64,000 nt of DNA, taken from assembly GCF_038561965.1 (NCBI RefSeq), contig NZ_CP139348.1, positions 620,001-684,000 of the forward strand. The letters run 5' to 3'. This DNA is from Stutzerimonas stutzeri. Lineage in GTDB: Bacteria > Pseudomonadota > Gammaproteobacteria > Pseudomonadales > Pseudomonadaceae. The position numbers and the translations under genes are program-made. The notes beneath the pieces were generated by a model. That model searched no databases. It worked only from the letters and a program-made list of their open reading frames with translations, and was not told the origin of the DNA. Below, piece after piece: positions 26,340-33,810 of this stretch. Positions within the stretch are counted from its first letter, which is position 1. Each line of letters opens with the position of its first letter.

Positions 26340-26354
26340 CGAGAATCAATCTCA
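26340..26354 (-). promoter_or_regulatory. Fur-box-like site upstream of desA-like gene
   Basis: The minus-strand reading TGAGATT-G-ATTCTCG matches the 7-1-7 Fur consensus TGATAAT-N-ATTATCA in 10 of 14 positions. It lies about 117 bases upstream of the decarboxylase start, in the 198-base gap before the operon. Confidence 0.5.
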
Positions 26355-26421
26355 ATTGCGCAAAGGCACAGGCAAGACGAACCAGCGCGGAAAAACCATT
26401 ACCCGGATGATGAAAAAAATT

Positions 26422-26919
26422 TCATGGGCGCTCCAACCGCTGACGCGCCTTGGCTAGCTGCGCGATCACGGTATTCACCGAAATACCCAGGCGCCCAGCA
26501 ATTTCGGCCTGGCTGAGTTCCTCCAAACGAGCCAGTTCGAATACTTCGCGACAGCGCGGCGGCAGATCATCGAGCTGGCGCAGCACGCATTGCAGCGCGC
26601 AGCGATTTTCCACCAGCACTGACGGGTCGGCCTGTACCGCCTCGATGAGTTCCAGCGGCGCTTCGTCGGGCGCCCCGAGCAGGGCTCGATGGCGCATGGC
26701 GTCGCGCAGCAGGTTGGTGGCGATGCGAAAGAGATAGGCCTTGGGGTTATCGAGGCGTTGCTCGTGCATGACCTGGGCGAGTTTCAGCCAGGCGTCCTGG
26801 GCCAGATCCTCGGCCAATGCGCGGCAGCCGCCGAGACGAGTCAGATGTGCGACCAATTGCTGGCGATGGTGGACGTAGCATTGCAGGCAGGGATCGGTGG
26901 CCGTGTCGTTGTTCTGCAT
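26422..26919 (-). CDS. ECF sigma factor (FecI/PvdS-like), without a neighbouring anti-sigma factor
   Basis: A 165-residue extracytoplasmic-function sigma factor. Region 2 is LTRLGGCRALAEDLAQDAWL with LDNPKAYLFRIATNLLRDAM, and region 4 is LDDLPPRCREVFELARLEEL with LSQAEIAGRLGISVNTVIAQ. I use the ATG at 26917-26919; a TTG at 26937 would add six residues. Iron-starvation sigma factors of this kind usually come with fecR and a TonB receptor; neither is adjacent. The siderophore operon starts 199 bases downstream on the same strand, so it is the likely target. A Fur-box-like site precedes the gene. Confidence 0.9.
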   Translation of the reverse strand: MQNNDTATDPCLQCYVHHRQQLVAHLTRLGGCRALAEDLAQDAWLKLAQVMHEQRLDNPKAYLFRIATNLLRDAMRHRALLGAPDEAPLELIEAVQADPSVLVENRCALQCVLRQLDDLPPRCREVFELARLEELSQAEIAGRLGISVNTVIAQLAKARQRLERP

Positions 26920-26961
26920 GAGAAGTCGTGCCGCCAAAAGGGGCAGTGAAACTAGCTCAGA

Positions 26962-26976
26962 TGATAACGATTCGCA
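26962..26976 (-). promoter_or_regulatory. Fur-box-like site upstream of the ECF sigma gene
   Basis: tgataac-g-attcgca on the plus strand matches the palindromic 7-1-7 Fur consensus TGATAAT-N-ATTATCA in 11 of 14 positions. It lies 43-57 bases upstream of the sigma-factor ATG, where it would overlap a promoter. Confidence 0.6.
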
Positions 26977-27031
26977 ATTGAAGGCGGTTTGCCCCCACTG
27001 CTCCTGCAGCGCTATCCGGTTGTGGCTGACC

Positions 27032-29425
27032 TCAGCCGTCCAGCGGTAACTGCAGATTGATCGATGCCACCCATTGCTGGCGCAATCGGCACTGCGCCGC
27101 CGGTTGCGGGCGGGCGTAGTAAAACCCTTGCAGGCTGGGGCAGCCGTTGAGTCGCAGGAAGGCCGCCTGGCGCTCGTTCTCGACCCCTTCGGCGACTACA
27201 TGCAGGCCAAGGTGGCTGGCCATGGTGAGAATGCCGCGCACCAGGGCGACCGATTGCTCGCTATCGGGCAGCCCGCTGACGAACTCACGGTCGATCTTGA
27301 TGCCATCGAAGCGGAAGCGTTGCAGGTAGGTCAGCGAGGCATAGCCGGTGCCGAAGTCATCCAGCAACAACGGCAGCCCGGCAGCTTTCAGCCTGTCCAG
27401 CGTTTGCTGGACATGCTCGTCCGCTTCGAGCAGCGCGCTTTCGGTGATTTCCAACTCCAGCATGCTCGCCGAGGCGCCTTCTTCCTCGATGATCGCCAGC
27501 AGGCTGCCGGCGAGATCGGCCTGCCTGAAATCCAGCGGCGACAGGTTAACCGCAATGCGTAGCCTGTGCCCCGCAGCGTGCCAGCGGCAGGCCTGCCGAC
27601 AAGCCTCTCGAAACACCCAGCGCGTTGCCTCGATGATCATGCCGCTTTCTTCGAGCACCGGGATGAAATCGCCGGGCGGCACCAGACCGCGCTCGGGTGA
27701 TTCCCAGCGCAGCAGCGCCTCCATGACCTCCACCTCGCCCTGGGCATTGACCTGCGCCTGGTAATGCAGCACGAACTCATCACGGTCGAGCGCACGGCGC
27801 AGTGCTTGTTCGAGTTCACGTCGGCGGGCGGCGGCTTCGCTCAGCGAATCGTTATAGACCACCATGCAGTTGCGACCGGCATCCTTGGCTGCGTAAAGCG
27901 CCAGGTCGACCTGCTTCAGAAGGTCGGTGGCGCTATGGCGGCCATCACTTACGGCGACGCCGATACTGGGGCTGACGAAGCATTCGTATTGACCGATGCG
28001 CACCGGTGGCCGAAAGCCTTCGATGATCTGCTCGGCCAGCTGTCTGGCACGTGCGGTACTGCTGCCGTTGAGCAGCAGCATGAACTCATCACCGCCGGTG
28101 CGGGCCAGCAGGGCCTGCTCGGGCAGCAACTGGTTGAGGCGATCGCCGATCTGTACGAGCAACTTGTCGCCGATCTCATGGCCGAGGCTGTCGTTGACGC
28201 GCTTGAAATGGTCGAGATCGAGATAGAGCAGGGTTAGCGGGAGCCGCGCGACCAGCAGATTCTCGAGTCGCTGCATCAGGTAATTGCGGTTGGCCAACTG
28301 GGTGAGCGGGTCGAAGTGGGCAAGAAAACGCAGGCGCTGCTCGGCTCGTATCTGATCGCTGATATCGCGCAGCAGCACCAGGAAGTGCCTTACCCCGTAG
28401 CGCTGGAACGGGGTGCAGCTGATTTCCAGCGGAACATCCTGACCGTTGCGGCGCCCGGTCAGCTCCAGGGCCGTGTTAGCCGGGGTGCTGAGCAGGCGGG
28501 TAGTGGCGTCGCGTTCGACCAGCCGGTCGCTGGGCAGGTTGCCGCGAAGCTCCTCGGGCGAGCAGCCGAAAAGGGCGGCTGCGGCCGGGTTGGCCTGCAG
28601 CACCCGCAACTCGCGATCGACCACCAGCATGCCGATCGGCGCCGTGTCGATCAGGTCGCGCAGCAGCTGCTCGCTCTCGCTGAGTGCCAGTTGCCGTTCG
28701 TGCAGCTGGTTCATCATCCGGTTCAGGGTTCTGGCGAGGCGGCTGATCTCGTCTCTGCCGCCGACTGCCAGCTTCTGCGGGTGTTGGTCGATGGCGAACT
28801 GGCGAGCCGCCTGGTCGATCTGGGCTAGACGGCGTGTCAGTAGCCTGCCGTAGAGCCTGTTCAGGATAAGCCCGAGTAACAGCAGCAAGGTCAGGGTCTG
28901 CGCCAGATAGAACCAGGCCTCGCGCTTGGTCTGTGCCAGCATCGGTGCGAAGTCGTATTCCACCAGCAGCACTTCGTGCAGAGGCGTGCCGTCCTGCGCG
29001 ACACGGTCCAGCGGATAGATTGCCAGTTGCCGAGAGCCTTCACCGGTCCAGCCAGCACGTCCGCTATCGACGTATTGCTTGAGGTCGGCGGCGCTGATCA
29101 GCTCTAGCCGGCCTGGTTTCAGGCCCAGGCGCGTCGTTGCGATCATCTGCAGATCAGCATCGATTACCATCGCCCAGCGCACGCCCTGGAGGCTCGCAAG
29201 GTCCGCCAGTTCGGTCTCCAGTTCGGCGATACGGCCGAGGCGACGGTGATCGCTCAGGCTGCTTTGCAGCAATGCCAGATGCTGATAGGTGTGGTTGCGC
29301 CAGCCGGTAAGCGTTTCCTCGATTCGCGTAGGCAGATGCCAGGCGGTCAGCAGTACGGTAAACAGCAGACCGAAGATCCCCAGCAACAGCGGAAGCGATT
29401 TGCGCAGCGATAGCCGGGTCAGCAT
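27032..29425 (-). CDS. Membrane GGDEF/EAL c-di-GMP enzyme with PAS and HAMP domains
   Basis: A 797-residue protein. Membrane helix 1 is at residues 11-30, a periplasmic sensor of about 140 residues follows, then helix 2 (AQTLTLLLLLGLILNRLYG), a HAMP-like linker (about 195-245), a PAS domain (about 255-370, LLRDLIDTAPIGMLVVDREL), a GGDEF domain with intact RTGGDEFMLLL, and an EAL domain with intact EALLRW, NLSPLDF, EITESALL, DDFGTGYASL, KIDREFV and VAEGVE. Both catalytic domains look complete, so either synthesis or breakdown of c-di-GMP is possible. Its start overlaps the upstream lipoprotein gene by seven bases, a strong sign that the periplasmic lipoprotein feeds this sensor. Confidence 0.93.
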   Translation of the reverse strand: MLTRLSLRKSLPLLLGIFGLLFTVLLTAWHLPTRIEETLTGWRNHTYQHLALLQSSLSDHRRLGRIAELETELADLASLQGVRWAMVIDADLQMIATTRLGLKPGRLELISAADLKQYVDSGRAGWTGEGSRQLAIYPLDRVAQDGTPLHEVLLVEYDFAPMLAQTKREAWFYLAQTLTLLLLLGLILNRLYGRLLTRRLAQIDQAARQFAIDQHPQKLAVGGRDEISRLARTLNRMMNQLHERQLALSESEQLLRDLIDTAPIGMLVVDRELRVLQANPAAAALFGCSPEELRGNLPSDRLVERDATTRLLSTPANTALELTGRRNGQDVPLEISCTPFQRYGVRHFLVLLRDISDQIRAEQRLRFLAHFDPLTQLANRNYLMQRLENLLVARLPLTLLYLDLDHFKRVNDSLGHEIGDKLLVQIGDRLNQLLPEQALLARTGGDEFMLLLNGSSTARARQLAEQIIEGFRPPVRIGQYECFVSPSIGVAVSDGRHSATDLLKQVDLALYAAKDAGRNCMVVYNDSLSEAAARRRELEQALRRALDRDEFVLHYQAQVNAQGEVEVMEALLRWESPERGLVPPGDFIPVLEESGMIIEATRWVFREACRQACRWHAAGHRLRIAVNLSPLDFRQADLAGSLLAIIEEEGASASMLELEITESALLEADEHVQQTLDRLKAAGLPLLLDDFGTGYASLTYLQRFRFDGIKIDREFVSGLPDSEQSVALVRGILTMASHLGLHVVAEGVENERQAAFLRLNGCPSLQGFYYARPQPAAQCRLRQQWVASINLQLPLDG

Positions 29426-30354
29426 CCGAGCACCTCGCAGCTGGGCAGCAGATCATGATGGCGTGTTCCGTCCAGCAGGTGCCGCTCGTTCATGTACAGC
29501 CTCATCCTATCGATGCTTCGGCGCAGCTGGCCGTCTTCGAACCATTCGCGATTAACGGCCTCGTCGCCCATCAGCAGGCCGCCGGCAGTGACCTCGAGGG
29601 CTGCATGCGACAAGCCTAGTCGGGTACGAAGGCGCGAGTCGGTTTTGGCTCGATCGCTCTGCCAGGCGTGCAGTGCATCGAACCACAAAGCCTTGAGTCG
29701 TCGGCGTTGGTCGAGGCTCACCCGATTGCGGTCCACCACCAGCACATCGACGATCTCCCCCGGCAGCTGGCGGCTGTCGAAGATCCTTCGTGCGCCGTTG
29801 TTCTCAAGCGCGGGGCCTTCAGAGGCGAAGGTGATGACCGCATCGACCCGGTCGTCGGTGAATGCTGCGACCTGCTCGTGAATCGGCAGGCTGATCACCT
29901 GTAGATCGTTGATGGTCAGTTGCGCATGGTCCAGTACGCGGGAAAGAAAATAGGCACCGAGCGCCGTGTTCTCCACGCCGATGCGCCGGCCCTTGAGTTC
30001 TGTGATGGTGGTCACCGGAGCTCGCGCGAACAGCGCGTCGGCGCCGGCCGAAACATTGGCGACCAGGATGATCTCCAGGTCGAGATCCGGCGCGCTGCCT
30101 TGCAGCAGCAGCGTCTCGTCCAGCGTCAGCATGGCGGCATCCAGCATGCCGTTGCGGAAACCCCGCAACACGCCTGTGGCATTTGGATACTCGACCATGC
30201 GAATGCCGCTGGGGTTAGTCAGGCCGAGATCGTCTGCAAGATAGTAGGGCGCGTAGCCAAGCCAGCGATTGCTGCCGACGCGGATCGCTTCCGGGTCGGG
30301 CTGGCAGCCGAGCAGGGCAACGAACAACAGCAGAAGGATTGAGGCCCGTACCAT
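29419..30354 (-). CDS. NMT1/THI5-like solute-binding lipoprotein
   Basis: A 311-residue lipoprotein from the ATG at 30352-30354. The signal MVRASILLLLFVALLGC ends in a lipobox with the cysteine at residue 17. The mature part is a type II periplasmic-binding fold of the NMT1/TauA-like class (IRVGSNRWLGYAPYYLADDL, DAAMLTLDETLLLQG, LKGRRIGVENTALGAYFLSR). No ABC transporter gene is near. Its stop overlaps the next gene, a membrane GGDEF/EAL enzyme, so it probably reports a small periplasmic ligand to that enzyme. The ligand is unknown. Confidence 0.88.
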   Translation of the reverse strand: MVRASILLLLFVALLGCQPDPEAIRVGSNRWLGYAPYYLADDLGLTNPSGIRMVEYPNATGVLRGFRNGMLDAAMLTLDETLLLQGSAPDLDLEIILVANVSAGADALFARAPVTTITELKGRRIGVENTALGAYFLSRVLDHAQLTINDLQVISLPIHEQVAAFTDDRVDAVITFASEGPALENNGARRIFDSRQLPGEIVDVLVVDRNRVSLDQRRRLKALWFDALHAWQSDRAKTDSRLRTRLGLSHAALEVTAGGLLMGDEAVNREWFEDGQLRRSIDRMRLYMNERHLLDGTRHHDLLPSCEVLGC

Positions 30355-30614
30355 GCGACTACTCCGTGATACCTGATAGCCACCATAGCGAAACCGTACG
30401 GTCACGTGAATCCCTGCTAAAGCAGGGGATATTCGCTGCTAGCGAACTAGGCAAGCCGGTTAGGGTCTGCAGGCCCCGTAGCTGGGGGCTGCGGTGGTAT
30501 CGCAAGGCGTCTCCGAAGTGAACTGGCTGCCTGCGACAACGTGTCCGCTGTGGCAAATCCGGCGTCTGGTAGCTTCGAGAACAAGAACTTCGCGTGGGAC
30601 GCGACGGAGAAAGC

Positions 30615-32087
30615 TTGAAACGCAAGGCAGGACTTCTAGCAGTACTTATCCTCGCACTCACATTGGTGCCCATGTGGACCTTCGTTCTGGACGAGATCAA
30701 GCATCAGCGCAGTGCTACGGCGGAGGCCGCGCGTAACGATGCGATGAATCTGGCAACCGCATTCGAAGCGCATGTGCACAGCGCGATCAGGCTAATGGAC
30801 ATCGTGCTGCTGGACATGCGCGAAGACGTGCTTGAACACTCCGATTTTCAGCAGTACGTGCAGGAGGAAATGCAGGCCTACGGAAGCTTCGTCACGCAGC
30901 TGGCGGTGATAGACAAGAACGGCTTCTTGGTTTTTTCCAATCTCGCGCCATCCGTCAAACCTGTCGACCTCAGTGATCGTGAGCATTTCCGCGTTCACCA
31001 TGACAACCCGCAGGACGACCGCTTGTTCATCAGCAAGCCGGTGTTGGGCAGGGTGTCGAAACAGTGGACCATCCAGTTCACCCGGCCCATCCACCAGAAT
31101 GGCGAGTTTGCCGGTGTGCTGGTGCTTTCCGTGCCAACCAGCTTTTTCGCCGATTACTACCAGCAGATCAACGTAGGCCCGAACGGCACCATTGCGCTGG
31201 TGGGCATCGACCGCAGCTTGCGCGCGATCGCCTCGGGTACGCCGATACCAGGCCGCTACGGCCGCTTCAAAGTACCGGAGGACAGACCCTATTTCGACCC
31301 GAAAGCGCCTGCACACGGCTATTACGAAGGCGTGAGTTCCATCGATGGCGAGTATCGCCTCGGCGCGTATCGGCGTCTTCCTGCCGAAGGTGTTGTGGTA
31401 GTCGTGCTGCTGGCGCCCAAGGATTTCATGGCGTCCTTTCATCAGCGCAAGGAGCTGCTGATCGCCTCGGCCGGCATCATTTCATTGCTGCTATCGGCGA
31501 TCGCGCTGTTGGTCTTCGTGCTGAGCAGTCGGTATTTCCAGAGTACCGAGCGGCTGCGCCAGGCTCACGATCTGTTGGCACAGCTTGCCAATACCGATGT
31601 GCTGACGGGCGTTAGCAGTCGCCGTTCGTTTCTCGCACGGCTGGAGGCGGAGCTTGCCCGGGCTCGCCGCCATGATGAAAGCCTGAGCCTGCTGATGCTC
31701 GACATCGACCACTTCAAGCGCGTCAATGATGTACATGGCCATCCGATCGGCGACGCAGTGCTCAAGCAGTTCACTGCGATTTGCGCCGGCATGCTTCGCG
31801 CTCACGATCTGTTCGGCCGCCTCGGCGGTGAGGAGTTCGCCGTCGCGCTGCCGCATACCGATGCGGACGGTGCTCTGAGCGTCGCCGAGAAGATCCGCAT
31901 GGCAATCGCGCATACGCCAATCGCAACAGCCGCCGGCGATATCAATATCACCGTCAGCATTGGCTTAGCCCAGATGGATACCGGGGGGCATGAGATCGAG
32001 CAGCTCATCGCGCGGGCGGACAAGGCGCTTTACGACGCCAAGCATGGCGGCCGAAACCAGGTACGGGTCGATTGCCCGAGCGTCTGA
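30615..32087 (+). CDS. Membrane diguanylate cyclase with Cache-type sensor domain
   Basis: I prefer the TTG at 30615, five bases after GGAG, over the GTG at 30594; this gives 490 residues. Helix 1 (GLLAVLILALTLVPMWTFVL) and helix 2 (LIASAGIISLLLSAIALLVF, about residue 275-295) enclose a double-Cache-like periplasmic domain (FVTQLAVIDKNGFLVFSNLA, HFRVHHDNPQDDRLFISKPV). The C-terminal GGDEF domain has GRLGGEEFAVALP at the active site and LDIDHFKRVNDVHGHPIGDA for Mg2+/GTP binding, so it looks active. It diverges from the lipoprotein/GGDEF-EAL operon, making a three-gene c-di-GMP cluster. Confidence 0.92.
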   Translation: MKRKAGLLAVLILALTLVPMWTFVLDEIKHQRSATAEAARNDAMNLATAFEAHVHSAIRLMDIVLLDMREDVLEHSDFQQYVQEEMQAYGSFVTQLAVIDKNGFLVFSNLAPSVKPVDLSDREHFRVHHDNPQDDRLFISKPVLGRVSKQWTIQFTRPIHQNGEFAGVLVLSVPTSFFADYYQQINVGPNGTIALVGIDRSLRAIASGTPIPGRYGRFKVPEDRPYFDPKAPAHGYYEGVSSIDGEYRLGAYRRLPAEGVVVVVLLAPKDFMASFHQRKELLIASAGIISLLLSAIALLVFVLSSRYFQSTERLRQAHDLLAQLANTDVLTGVSSRRSFLARLEAELARARRHDESLSLLMLDIDHFKRVNDVHGHPIGDAVLKQFTAICAGMLRAHDLFGRLGGEEFAVALPHTDADGALSVAEKIRMAIAHTPIATAAGDINITVSIGLAQMDTGGHEIEQLIARADKALYDAKHGGRNQVRVDCPSV

Positions 32088-32172
32088 CTGGGGCTTCACC
32101 AATGGGTGCGCTGGACGGGCTCACAGATGAGCCGGTCAACTGTGGATGGGCCTCGCAAAAAACGCAGGCAAT

Positions 32173-32199
32173 AAAAAAGCCGGCTTGTGGCCGGCTTTT
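32173..32199 (-). terminator. Bidirectional terminator between the cyclase gene and ppa
   Basis: Stem AAAAGCCGGC / GCCGGCTTTT with loop TTGT. In the minus direction it is followed by TTTTTT, suiting ppa; it can also serve the cyclase gene on the plus strand. Confidence 0.85.
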
Positions 32200-32214
32200 C
32201 TTCAGTGCTTCGGC

Positions 32215-32742
32215 TTACTTCTGATAAGCCTCGGCAGCTTTGATGATGGCGGCGCGGGCGGCGTCGGCGCCTTCCCAGCCTTCGACCTTGACCCACTTGC
32301 CTTTCTCGAGATCCTTGTAGTTCTCGAAGAAGTGCTTGATCTGCTCGATCAGCAGCGGCGGCAGGTCGGTGTATTCCTTAACGTCCACGTACAGCTGGCT
32401 CAGCTTGTCGTGCGGTACAGCGATCAGCTTGGCGTCGCCACCGGCTTCGTCGGTCATGTTCAGCACGCCGACCGGACGGCAGCGGATGACCGAACCCGGG
32501 GCAACCGGATAGGGGGTCACGACCAGTACGTCGAGGGGGTCGCCGTCATCGGCCAGGGTGTGCGGGATGAAACCGTAGTTGGCCGGGTAGAACATCGGGG
32601 TGGCCATGAAACGGTCGACGAACAGGCAGTCGGTGTCGTGATCGATTTCGTACTTGATCGGCGCGTGATTGGCCGGGATTTCGATGGCGACGTAGATGTC
32701 GTTCGGCAGGTCTTTGCCAGCCGGGACTTTGCTGTAGCTCAT
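32215..32742 (-). CDS. ppa: Inorganic pyrophosphatase (family I)
   Basis: A 175-residue cytoplasmic enzyme hydrolysing pyrophosphate. The family I signature is in DDGDPLDVLVVTPYP; IPANHAPIKYEIDHDTDCLF holds further active-site residues. The length equals that of E. coli Ppa. It has its own terminator downstream and lies 107 bases after mtfA on the same strand. Clear assignment. Confidence 0.97.
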   Translation of the reverse strand: MSYSKVPAGKDLPNDIYVAIEIPANHAPIKYEIDHDTDCLFVDRFMATPMFYPANYGFIPHTLADDGDPLDVLVVTPYPVAPGSVIRCRPVGVLNMTDEAGGDAKLIAVPHDKLSQLYVDVKEYTDLPPLLIEQIKHFFENYKDLEKGKWVKVEGWEGADAARAAIIKAAEAYQK

Positions 32743-32849
32743 GAACGATGGGCTCCTGATCGGCCAGCGCGGCCTGGGGGCGGGAAAAAGTGGGCGCGAT
32801 TATAGGCGCAATGTCGCGTGCAATGCACGCCGGCTTCGACGCGCGCAGC

Positions 32850-33662
32850 CTACGCAGGTTCCCGGTAGGCCGGATGTTCCGCTTGCAGGCGTTGCAGTCG
32901 GGCTAGCGGGTCCTGGCGGTAGAAGGCGGCAAGCTGCGCGTAGACCTCGGGAAAGACCTGCTGCAGTACGTCCGGCGCGCTGAAGAAGTATTCGCTGGTG
33001 ACGGCGAAGAACTCCGCCGGGTTTTCGGCTGCGTAGGGGTCGATTGGCGTCTCGGCATCGGGGTCGGCGTCAAGCATGTGGTCGAGCTGGTCATAGGCGC
33101 TCTGCATGGCGCTGGCCCAGGCATCGATGCGCATCTGCCGGTGTAGCGGCGGCAGGCCGTTGGCGTCGCCGTTGAGCATGTCCAGCTTGTGCGCCAGCTC
33201 GTGGATCACCAGGTTGTAGGCCTCCCAGCCACCGCTCTGCTGTACGCCCGGCCAGGCGAGGATCACCGGGCCTTGCAGCCAGGCCTCGCCGCTGTGTTCG
33301 CCGTTCCATTCATGCTCGACGCCGGCGGCATCGCGGTGCTTCTGCGGGCTGAGGAAGTCGTCGGGGTAGATGACGATCTCGTGGAAGCCGTGATACCAGC
33401 CCAGGTCGGCCAGGTGCAGCAGTGGCAGCTGCGCTTGCAACGCCAGGCGCAACCGGTCTTCAGGTTGCAGCTCGACGCCTGCCAGCGGCGTCAGGCGCTT
33501 GTCGTGCAGGAACAGCACGGCGCGCTCACGCAGACGACTCAACTCGTCTTCGCTCAGACCATCGAGAATCGGCAGACTGTCGAGCACCTGCTGCCACAGC
33601 TGCGGAGCAACTGGGTTACGGGCGAGGATGCGTTTGCGCTGCCAGGCGCGGTAGGACCACAT
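32850..33662 (-). CDS. mtfA: MtfA-type zinc peptidase
   Basis: A 270-residue protein from the ATG at 33660-33662 (MWSYRAWQRKRILARN). The zinc-binding HELAH (LVIHELAHKLDMLNG) is at residues 154-158, with the third ligand probably E in NPAEFFAVTSEYFF near residue 212. Family members in enteric bacteria bind the Mlc repressor and act as aminopeptidases; Pseudomonas has no equivalent ptsG control, so the role here is unclear. It diverges from the PhoD-type phosphatase gene. Confidence 0.9.
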   Translation of the reverse strand: MWSYRAWQRKRILARNPVAPQLWQQVLDSLPILDGLSEDELSRLRERAVLFLHDKRLTPLAGVELQPEDRLRLALQAQLPLLHLADLGWYHGFHEIVIYPDDFLSPQKHRDAAGVEHEWNGEHSGEAWLQGPVILAWPGVQQSGGWEAYNLVIHELAHKLDMLNGDANGLPPLHRQMRIDAWASAMQSAYDQLDHMLDADPDAETPIDPYAAENPAEFFAVTSEYFFSAPDVLQQVFPEVYAQLAAFYRQDPLARLQRLQAEHPAYREPA

Positions 33663-33743
33663 GGTGAAGCTTCCAGCGGGGCGGGGCGCCCACATTAAGC
33701 GTGGCTGCAGGATGCGACAAGCAGTGAAGTACCGCCGGTCGGC

Positions 33744-33761
33744 GCGTCATGGGACTGTCAA
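33744..33761 (+). promoter_or_regulatory. Pho box upstream of the PhoD-type gene
   Basis: GCGTCAT-GGGA-CTGTCAA matches the PhoB direct-repeat consensus CTGTCAT-N4-CTGTCAT in 11 of 14 positions. It lies 50 bases before the start codon, with a possible -10 (tacatc) about 10 bases downstream, as in PhoB-activated promoters. Confidence 0.7.
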
Positions 33762-33810
33762 GCGTGGTGGGTACATCAGGAGGACACCCGCTCGCAAGGA
33801 GACCCCCGTC

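Noticed and set aside
30440..30560. Possible c-di-GMP riboswitch before the Cache-GGDEF gene
   Set aside because: The stretch has hairpins but lacks the conserved GEMM core bases; no riboswitch class could be matched by eye.
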